A stretch of DNA of 64,000 bases from Hanleya hanleyi (lineage: Eukaryota > Mollusca > Polyplacophora > Lepidopleurida > Hanleyidae): assembly GCA_036873755.1 (NCBI GenBank), contig JAVTVY010018811.1, positions 1-64,000 of the forward strand, read 5' to 3'. The position numbers were made by a program, and so were the translations under genes. The notes under the pieces are model-generated. The model was not told where the DNA came from and ran no database searches. It saw only the letters and a program-made list of their open reading frames with translations. Shown here in pieces: positions 55,646-64,000 of this stretch. The first letter of the stretch is position 1, and each line of letters opens with the position of its first letter.

Positions 55646-58600
55646 TCAGGCAGTGAGGGTCAAAATAGATTTGGAGATACTCCCAAGTACCAATTTAATC
55701 TTTTCGGTTTTCTGTAAGTTTGAGAAGTATGGAAATATTTTCTGTATTGTATTGATGAATGGCACTCGTATATCCTTATAGCTTTGACATTCAAATAAGA
55801 CATGATATTCATCCTCGATAGATTGACATGAACAACGTGTACACAAGCGCTGAGTTCTAGTTATATTCTTATATCGGCCAATTGCTATTTCTAATTTATG
55901 TGCACTAATTCTGTAGCGGCAGAGAACACTTCTTAATTCCTTGGAAACGACAAGATCCACATAACTGGCACGGTTAAACGAAGAGGTCATTAAAGACAGA
56001 ACTGTAAGTTTATCAGACGAGTGGATAGCAGATAGTACATCCTGCATCGCAATATCCTTAAGTCTACGAATTATGATTTCTATATCACATTTCGTAATAT
56101 GGGACTGCTTAATGTACATGTATCCAAGTCCACACGAGTCTAAAAGCATACGTATATAGGCAGCCCAGCTACTACTGCTCAAAGTATTAGTGTTCACTTC
56201 GAACACCAAAGAGCCCGGATTATCCAAGATATGTATGAAGAGTTGTAAGGGGCGTTTCAGAATGTCGAATTTTAGGGGTAATCTGCCAAGTTCCACTCGA
56301 CATGCGTTATTGACACTTTTAGAGTGAACACCCAGCAGCTCTTTAATAAATTTTAAATGTAAATATTCGAAGCCATCTGTGTCGCGAAATGTGTTTAAGG
56401 TTCCCCAAACTTCACAACCATAGAGGATAATCGGCTTAATTACTACATCGAACATTTTCTCAAACAGTTTGCAGTCAGTACTACAATTCAAAAGTTGTTT
56501 GAGTTTGAAATATGCTTTGAGTCCCTTATTACGCAGGTTTTCGATTGCAAGTGAGAAGTTGCCATTATTTTTAAGTATAATCCCTGGATACGTGTATTGT
56601 TTTAGCACATCAATAAGGTCTCCTTTAATATAGTATAACTTTTGCTTAGTACGGTAATTAAAAATTAAAAATCATGACCTTAGATTTATCAGTATTGATA
56701 TGCAGTTCCCAATTTTGACAGAAGTTCTGTAAAATATTTAGTTTAGATTGTAACCCTTCTGATGTGGACGACAAGAGGACACTATCGTCCGCATACCAGA
56801 GTATGTTAACTACAGTGGAGCCAGCGGAGATCGCTCCTGATAGAGCACTATGAATATCACTTATCAGATCATTGAAAAATATGTTCAATAGCAAAGGACT
56901 AAGAACATCACCCTGTTTAACTCCTTGATTTGAAGAGAATGGTAGAGAGAAACCATCAGGAAATTTAACAGCTGCAGTAGTTTCACAGTACATGCTCTTC
57001 AATATGGAATACAGTTTGCCGCCTATGCCTATTTGAAGTAATTTATACAGGAGGCCATCTCTCCACACAGTATCGAAGGCTTTACTCAGATCTGTAAATG
57101 CAGAATATACTTTATTTTTCTTCGATTTTTCTTGTTCTACAATGTTTCGGAGGGTAGGAATATGGTCAGTTGTCCGACAGTTTGCTGTAAATCCGATTTA
57201 ACTTTTATGAAGAATATTAGTACTGTCACAGAAAGCCTGTAATCTGTTTAATGATTTTATTGAATAACTTACCTAAGCAGCTAGTTAAGGTAATACCCCT
57301 ATAATTGTAAGGATCAGACTGGTCCCCCTTTTTATGCAAGGGCACAATGAGTCCATTATTCCAAGCCGATGGAAAATTTCCAGTCGAAAATATTGCATTA
57401 AATAATTTTAGTAGAGGGATGCCAAGTACTGAGATACCGTACTTGAACATTTCATTGATAGTTCCATCTTCAGCTGAACTCTTTCCATTTTTTAGAGTTT
57501 TTACAGCTTGTTCAATTTCTGATACTGTGATTGCACTGTCAAAAAGTTCAGAAGTCGGAAGATTTGTTTCTAATGTAGATTTATCTGTTTTAATTTTGCT
57601 TTGAAAGTCATTGTCTTCAGTCTGATTCGGGGAGCATAAATTTGCAAAATGTTCTATAAAGTCTTTGTGATTCATTGTTTTGTTGGGATCAGGATCATCC
57701 TTAAGTTTCTTAAGTAGGTCCCAGAACAGTCTGCGATCTGTGCCGTTTAGTGACTCGAGTTGATGAATTATGTCTTGTTTGTATTTTTCTCTGCAACTAG
57801 CTAATAGACGCCTATATTTTGATTTATGGGAATAAAATTTATGACGTATTTCACCATCTGATGGGTTTTTGTTGACTTCAGTTTTAGTCTGACTATAGTA
57901 CGTCACATATCTTTGCATGACCGCTCAAACCAAGGTTTGCGCCTGCTCTTTTTATGTTTTTTCGATGCAATAGGACAAGACATAGCATAACGTTTTGTCA
58001 CATATAGGATGCAAGATCTGGAGGAACTCATTCACCATTTCGTCACAACCAATATATGTGGATTTTGAGTATCATTCAAAGGCCGTGAAAGATTCGTTTG
58101 AATTTAATTCAGTCTGAAATTTTTCTTTTTGATCAGAGTTCCAAAAATATCTTTTCGGTAAGGGATGTAGTCTAGGGCCCTCCATGGACGAATGATGTAT
58201 CATAATATTTATGTGACAGGTCAACATACAGTGGTCAGAGAGAAAGGTAAAAACCTCCAACCTGAAATTTAAGGATTTGTGGTAAAAGATCTGCATGGGC
58301 TAACATGTAGTCCACAACACTACAGTCACCATACTGCACAGAAGTATATTTTCCAACTGTATCACCAAGCGTCCGACCATTCAGCAGTCTCATTTGAGAC
58401 TGCCTACACAGTTCCAGTAACAGTTTGCCACTATAGTCAGCATATTTCGTATCCATGTTATTTCTGGGAATTGGAATGTCGGATACATAATTTTCATCAA
58501 AGATAGGGGAATGTTTTACGTTGTCTGACAGTATATAATCAGGAGCAGTGTTTGTATAAGCGTTCAGATCCCCACAGATCAACACGTCGCCAGACTTACC

Positions 58601-59063
58601 AAAGAATGAGACATCAGTGCCAATTAAATTAAACATTGTATCGGTATCAGTATTATTACCCTGATTACGTTTAGGGGATATGTAAACGACCGCAATGAAC
58701 AAATCCTTGGGAAGATTGAAAAAAAGATTTACACAGTTTAATCCACATAATGTCGGGATGTTTGGAGGGCGCTCCTATTTTACCCACACCTTTTGCTATA
58801 GTTGATTTCACATAAATACACAGTCCCCCTGAATTACGCCAAGCACGTTTGTGCTTAGTTCGACAACTGGGAACCAGTCTATCAAAACCATTTAGTTGAA
58901 AGCTGTCCGAGTCTGACCCACAACTATCTAACCAGGTTTCAACGAAACACAGAATATCAACAGAACAAGATAAACGTATAAACAAAGGGTCAGTGAACTT
59001 TTCCTTACTGAAACCTTGAATGTTCCATAGACCCAACTTAAGTCTCTGAGAAAACGGAAGCAT
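55646..59063 (-). pseudogene. LINE ORF2: AP endonuclease plus reverse transcriptase, broken
   Basis: Reading leftward: endonuclease start KLGLWNIQGFSKEKF, GDLNAYTNT (about 58555-58580) and SVVDYMLAH and FLSDHCML near 58220-58330; then RT fingers IVPLHKKGDQSDPYNYRGIT, motif A FTDLSKAFDTVWR (about 57070-57110), GVKQGDVLSPLLLN, and catalytic WYADDSVLL (intact). The C-terminal domain has a Cys/His motif, CTRCSCQSIEDEYHVLFEC. Segments lie in different frames (changes near 58690, 58290, 57240, 57070, 56630) and there is an internal stop near 57199, so it is inactive. The clade (CR1/L2/RTE-like) is not resolved by eye. Confidence 0.88.
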
Positions 59064-59284
59064 ATAATTATTATATGACTATCGGTGAAAATAAGGGGGG
59101 AAACCATACATCTGAGTTATCGGTGACATTGGAGTGGTAGAGGCTAGTACATTCTCACTGTTGTAACTGGGCCAGTAGTATGGTGAATTCATGATCGCCC
59201 ATGGATTAGATTGTTGCTGCCAAGGCCATGCTGGCGGACCTACAGTAGGTACCGAGGGACGAATCTATGGTTGGCCATCCCTGC

Positions 59285-59965
59285 CAGAACTCGTCATTTA
59301 GAGGCTGCCTCTAAATAATATATACCATGGTATAAAATGCCAAGCCTGCCATAATTCGTATTTAGAGGCTGCCTCTAATTATTTTGTACCATGGTATAAA
59401 ATGCCGAGCCTGCCATAATTCCTATTTAGAGGATGCCTCTAAATCATTCCTATTTAGAGGATGCCTCTAAATCGCCAAGCCTGCCACAATTCGTATTTAG
59501 AGGCTGCCTGTAAATAATATATACCATGGTATAAAATGCCGAGCCTGCCATAATTCGTATTTAGAGGCTGCCTCTAATTATTTTGTACCATGATATAAAA
59601 TCGCCAAGCCTGCCATAATTCCTATTTAGAGGATGCCTCTAATTCATTTTAGCCGTAAGTCATAAACAACTCGATGTCCTATCAAGAATATTAAATTTGA
59701 CCAATGAGTAAACTTGTAACAAGCGTAGAGATATGGCACCAAATTTGTGAAAGCGCATATCATTGGTGGAAGTAATAAGAAGGCGAAAATTTACGACTTG
59801 CGGCTAAAATGAATTAGAGGCATCCTCTAAATAGGAATTATGGCAGGCTTGGCGATTTTATACCATGGTACAAAATAATTAGAGGCAGCCTCTAAATACG
59901 AATTGTGGCAGGCTTGGCGATTTACAGGCATCCTCTAAATAGGGATTATGGCAGGCTCGGCATTT
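59285..59965. mobile_element. Foldback MITE with tandem palindromes, inserted between LINE ORF1 and ORF2
   Basis: A central 180-nt element has inverted ends ATTCATTTTAGCCGTAAGTC / GACTTGCGGCTAAAATGAAT (about 59641-59815). It is flanked on both sides by inverted arrays of TATTTAGAGGCTGCCTCTAA palindromes and the spacer CCAAGCCTGCCATAATTC, about five units on the left and three on the right. TACCATGGTATAAAAT is a further palindrome in the units. Confidence 0.8.
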
Positions 59966-59974
59966 TCGGCGCGG

Positions 59975-61283
59975 CGCTACCACTGTTGCCTGGTCTCGGT
60001 CCATTGTTACAGGTTTCTGGAGAGATGTATGTTCTACTTGTCTTGCACAAGTGTTATCTTCTTGCTGATGATGTTGCTTTGTACTGTCTAGCAACGTTTG
60101 TCTCACGTCCCGTATGTCACTTATGAGCCTACTTTCAATTTCAGCGGAGAGTGGAGAGCTGTGTTTGTATAGACTCGATTATTGTTTGGAAGATTTCTGC
60201 AGATGGGAGGGATTTGATGGTGTGGGCTGTGGATTACTCAGTTCTCGCCTTCATATTAGTTCCAAAAGTTTCCAGTTTCGTGTCCTGGATGTTCAGTTTC
60301 ACGTGAAGAGAGTCCACCTGCTGACTGAGGTGTTTTGTTTTCCCATTGATGGTTTCCTGGATGCTGGATACCTTTTCTTTGAGTTCTTTTTTTTGTTCCA
60401 TGTGACTCAGTTTTAAATACTATTAAAGTCTGTAGTAAGTAAGTTACTGAGTTGGTCAACCGATCTTGCTAACGTTTGTACAACAGTGTCAATTTGAGTT
60501 AGCTTAGTATCTAGTGTTGCCGAGTGTGATTCTGCCTTCTGAAGTATAACAGGTTGTTTAGGACTGATTCCATTTGGACTTGAATTTGAATTTGCACTTG
60601 ATTTTGTTTCAGAGGGTTGGGTAGAGATACGTGTAAAGCTAGCCTGCTTTGGTGTCAAGAGAGCAGTGTCACTGATGTGTTTGAGATTGATGTGATCATG
60701 GGGATCAGATAACACAACTGGATCGGTGCGCATAGCAATGTCTAGGAGCTCATTCTTCGCCAGCTCATTCACGATTTTACGTAGATCATCAAAGTATATA
60801 TTCACAAACTCTGTACACTTATTGACACCTTGTATGACAACATTACCAGTTTTGTAGAAGTTTATTGTTACTTTCGTAGCTATATGGGGCTCGCTAGAAT
60901 AGGTCACTTTGAAACCCGAATCATTCTTCAACTTGCTCACCCTGTCGGGGAACTTTAGACAGAATGCTTCTTTCCAGTAGGGAATGCGATTGGGCAAAGT
61001 TGTGAACGTCACATTATTAACCTTCCCATCAGATTGGATGTGTGACTTAGGAGTTTCCAAGTTTGGGATTGTATCCAGGCCTACGCCTCGCTTTTCTTTT
61101 GTCAAGGCACGTATCGTAATCTTTGCCAATGAGAAAGTCGTCAGATTTTGATTTACTACGGATTCGTATGGGACGGACGTCGTCAAATTGTTTCACAGTG
61201 GGCGAATTGATTGTAGGGCCGTCGTTATCAATCAGCCAGTTTTCGTGCCCAGTCGTCCCCATGTAGGTGTCACAATGTTTCAT
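59975..61283 (-). pseudogene. LINE ORF1, broken
   Basis: It lies upstream of ORF2 on the same strand. The main segment (60413-61186) has VTINFYKTGNVVIQGVNKC and FVNIYFDDLRKIVNEL, typical of ORF1 proteins of invertebrate LINEs, followed by a Ser/Thr-rich part. An N-terminal segment in another frame begins at 61283 (MKHCDTYMGTTGHENW). A coiled-coil-like segment (EQKKELKEKVSS, SIQETINGKTKHLSQQV) continues in a different frame to about 60240. At least two frameshifts are needed. Confidence 0.6.
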
Positions 61284-61329
61284 TCTTCTTACACGCGCGT
61301 AAATCTAATTAATTACCGGTTTGGTATTC

Positions 61330-62195
61330 TCTATCGTATTTTCAGTTTTTGAGAGACTACGTCAAGAGAAAGAAAGAGATCGGCCGAAAAATATACCTTC
61401 AATAAAGCCTTCGACAGCTCTAGTCACATGGGTAATGGACAAGGTGGTGGGGGGTGTGGTGAAATAAAGGGAAGTAATTTTGTCGAAAGAAATGCTGAAG
61501 TAACTCATTTGTTGCTACGTTTATTCATCGTAAATTCTCTATTTCCACCAACTCAAACATTCTGAATCGAGCTCTCTGTATCTACGCCCGCCTCTAAGCA
61601 GGCTCGACCAGGTTCGCCTATAAGCAGAACGTAACTGTTGGTTAATGCAACGAATTTGGTGTCCTTGAGACATCATCGGCAAACATGGCTAGGGACCATA
61701 TGTTGGCAGACCTATGGTCCCTAACTGTTCGGCTGTTCCACATGAGCTGTGGAATATTACACAGAGACGTTTGTACATTTGCGCAAGTAGTACATAAAAC
61801 CTTTATTCAGTAGGAAAATGACGGTCCCAAATGATGGTCCTGCGTCACAGATAACGTCACAGCCGGACACGTGACATCCGGGTCACTTCCGGTCACGTGA
61901 CGGCCCAGTTATCTCCCCCTACATATAAGACCCAGTGACTGTGAATCTACGGGGAAGGCATATGTTTGGTCATTTTTTTTTTCTTCGGGGCCTGGCCCCT
62001 TGTTTTCTCTATCTCGCACTGTAGAACACGATGAGAGGGGTCTCGAGGCCAGAGTTTGATTTTCGCTGAAAAGTTCATCACCCCACAGGGTTAATTCCAG
62101 ACATATCACCGCTATTGTATGCGATACTTGCAAAAAATAAATACCGGTAAAATTAATACCATTTTTTCTTTAAAAAAAATATATTGACAAACAAA
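61330..62195. other. No gene seen; flank of the LINE
   Basis: At 62005-62075 there is a segment (CTCGCACTGTAGAACACGATG, GTCTCGAGGCCA) that recurs in diverged form at 23338-23400. Confidence 0.45.
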
Positions 62196-62272
62196 AAATT
62201 CGACACTGGTGGAATTCGATCGCACGACTTGCCGCTAGGCAGTGCAACATCTTACCGCTGATCTATCCCGTT
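62196..62272 (-). tRNA. Degenerate tRNA-Gly-like sequence (pseudogene or SINE head)
   Basis: On the minus strand the order is GGGATAGATCAGCGGTAAGA (D-arm region), a stem TTGC/GCAA around a loop holding GCC, then GATCGAATTCC (T-arm, B box-like). The acceptor stem pairs poorly. A functional tRNA-Gly(GCC) is unlikely. Confidence 0.4.
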
Positions 62273-62274
62273 TT

Positions 62275-63060
62275 CATAGCTTGAACGTGTGTTAAATCTC
62301 GTGTTATCTTAAAGTGTCTTATATCCCGATCATGCATACAGGTTTTTATAATTGTATTTGAAGGACTTTCTTTTTGAATAATTGTGCTGAACCCAAGATA
62401 AAACACCCCAAAACTATCCAAGTTTTATACATCAAATTAAAAATGGGGAACAACCTAGCTTGGGCTGTCAACCATGCTTCTCGCCGAAGACCGAGGCGCC
62501 ACCTGCGTAGCACGAGTTACAACATACGTAGCACTCGGGACCCGCCGTAGACCTATGCGCCACCTGTGTAGCACGAGCGACAATCTGCGCAGCACGAGAT
62601 ATGGCTACGCAGCGTGAGCTGTTTCACAATACGTACACCAAACGTTCAGCGGATGTCACACACCATTTGGGCTATTTAATAAGCTCTGACAAACTACAGG
62701 TATGTGTGTTTCTTTGTGTATACGATCGATGCTTTTTCAATAATTGTCCACATTTTACGGTACAATCTCAACCGTTCAAATTATCCCGATGCTTTGGTTG
62801 TGACGGCATTCGCCTATGTCAACATTCAAACCTAGCGATGTCAACCGAATCTTTTTGTCTCAGCAGTTCCAAATTCGATGATCATGTAAATGTTTTCGAA
62901 GAAGTATGAAACATCGATCTGCCAAACCAAAGAACACATCATGTCCACTGTTTGTTGACACCCTTGACAATAAAATAAAGCTCTTCCCCCTCCCCATACC
63001 CATGTTTTAGAATTGAGACTTCCCCGGGTATAAACCCCTTCCCTTTTCTTTGAATACAAC
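62275..63060. other. No gene seen
   Basis: A direct repeat of GCGCCACCTGCGTAGCACGAG-like text occurs at about 62490-62600 (three imperfect copies). The plus-strand frame 62601-62909 has no recognisable domain. Confidence 0.4.
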
Positions 63061-63094
63061 AATGAGACTGTCGCGAGTGTGAATATATACCCCT

Positions 63095-63345
63095 TTATTA
63101 TAGACTATCGCTCTACGCTGGGAAACCCACTGTTCTATTTAATAGATCATGACGTCAGCTCTACGGCGGGGAATTTTCGGGGAAATTCCCTGTTCTATTT
63201 ATAGATCGAGGTCGTCCAGTGCAATTTTTTTCGGGGAATTTTAGGAGCAAATCCGTTTTATTTGTAGGTCGAGGTCATCCAGTGCAATTTTTCTTCGAGA
63301 ATTATACGGGAAAACCCCTGTTCTATTTATGGAAAATCCCGTGGA
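63095..63345. repeat. Tandem repeat, ~75-80-nt unit
   Basis: Three to four diverged units share CTGTTCTATTTATAGATC, GAGGTC-TCCAGTGCAATTTTT and CGGGGAATTTT-GGG. Confidence 0.75.
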
Positions 63346-63489
63346 CCCATAGTGGTCCCATTGTCCCGTAAGAGGTCTTATTTTGAAGTTCTCTTGGGGT
63401 AGCCTCCGATTGGACTGGTGTCTAGTCCGGTTTCATCTTTCTGCGCATGCGCAGTTTGGCCATAGTATAGAAAGCAGGCATTTTGGGGG

Positions 63490-64000
63490 TGTGAAGGAAG
63501 GTGTCTGGGGTAGAGATGGACCATTCTTCCTCTTAAGAAGCCGTGTAGGATGTCAAATAGATGCTCGCCTGGTGTGGTCCTTGACTTGAGGGATATCCAT
63601 GTCATCTGTGACGTCATTGGTGACGTTATCGGTACGAGTAGTAGCGAAAGCGGCCATTTTAGGGTGCAATGTCGTACGTTTGGATGAGATATTGGACTTG
63701 TTCCATTCGGCTACTTGGTAAAGTTACCTTAGCGTAGAGGAGGAGGAGCAAGAATGAAGCTGAGTGAGGGAGTCATTTTAGGTCTTTTGTGCACTATTCT
63801 CAACCCCTTAACGCCCATCACCTTGCCCTAGCATAAAGCCTTGTCGCCATGATGCAGGCAGTTGAGAGAAAGACAGATCAACACGTTCACAAGTGTTCAT
63901 ATAGTTCATTGTCATCAATGTCACATCATACCCACGCTGGGGAAGCCGTGTTGGGTATGTTTACAATTCAAGTGTGCTCTTATCCAATCAGACGACGCCA
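63490..64000. other. No gene seen
   Basis: Short frames only, to the right edge. Confidence 0.4.

Noticed and set aside
62196..62272. Functional tRNA-Gly gene
   Set aside because: The acceptor stem pairs poorly and the B box is degenerate; kept only as a tRNA-like relic.

Overview
This window looks like invertebrate animal nuclear DNA, most likely from a mollusc. The coding density is very low and dispersed repeats are dense. There are SINEs with tRNA-derived heads, and several elements of the bivalve 'pearl' type, in which a tandem core of about 130-160 nt ends in an (ACGG)n-like tetranucleotide tract. The species assignment is inferred from repeat style only; no conserved host housekeeping gene is present to confirm it.

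Positions 1 to about 11.2 kb hold most of a Polinton/Maverick (adintovirus-like) element, cut by the left edge of the window. A protein-primed family B DNA polymerase reads rightward. It converges on a leftward block containing the adenain-type cysteine protease, major capsid protein, a pX/pVI-like peptide gene, the penton-like minor capsid protein, a Polinton-typical Pro-rich protein, a small basic protein, the packaging ATPase, a membrane protein and the integrase with chromodomain. Neighbouring genes often touch or overlap by 1-4 nt, and four gene heads carry a TATA-like box about 35-45 nt upstream of the ATG. The copy is dead: polymerase, capsid, penton, pX, Pro-rich protein and integrase carry frameshifts or in-frame stops, and the ATPase is split by a roughly 160-nt dispersed repeat. 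The protease and the small basic protein look intact.

From 11.2 to 64 kb the window is repeat-rich host DNA. I find one candidate host gene hidden in it: a three-exon plus-strand gene (coding exons 17361-17432, 33508-33632, 36941-37064). It would encode a 106-residue secreted protein with eight cysteines after the signal peptide. Its first intron (16 kb) and second intron (3.3 kb) are packed with foldbacks, satellites and pieces of mobile elements.

Retroelements are a decayed Penelope-like element whose GIY-YIG endonuclease lies upstream of the reverse transcriptase (31.0-32.8 kb), a short LINE RT fragment (39.2-39.8 kb), Ty3/gypsy pol remnants (48.6-49.8 kb), and a near full-length but broken APE-type LINE on the minus strand (55.4-61.3 kb). 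DNA-type elements include two complete TTAA-flanked MITEs (14.8 and 46.7 kb), a 200-bp MITE with an intact empty-site allele in the window, several long foldbacks, and pearl-like elements at 11.7, 23.7, 40.0 and 44-46 kb. Other tandem arrays include a five-monomer higher-order satellite at 53.2-54.6 kb. All homology calls come from motif recognition by eye.
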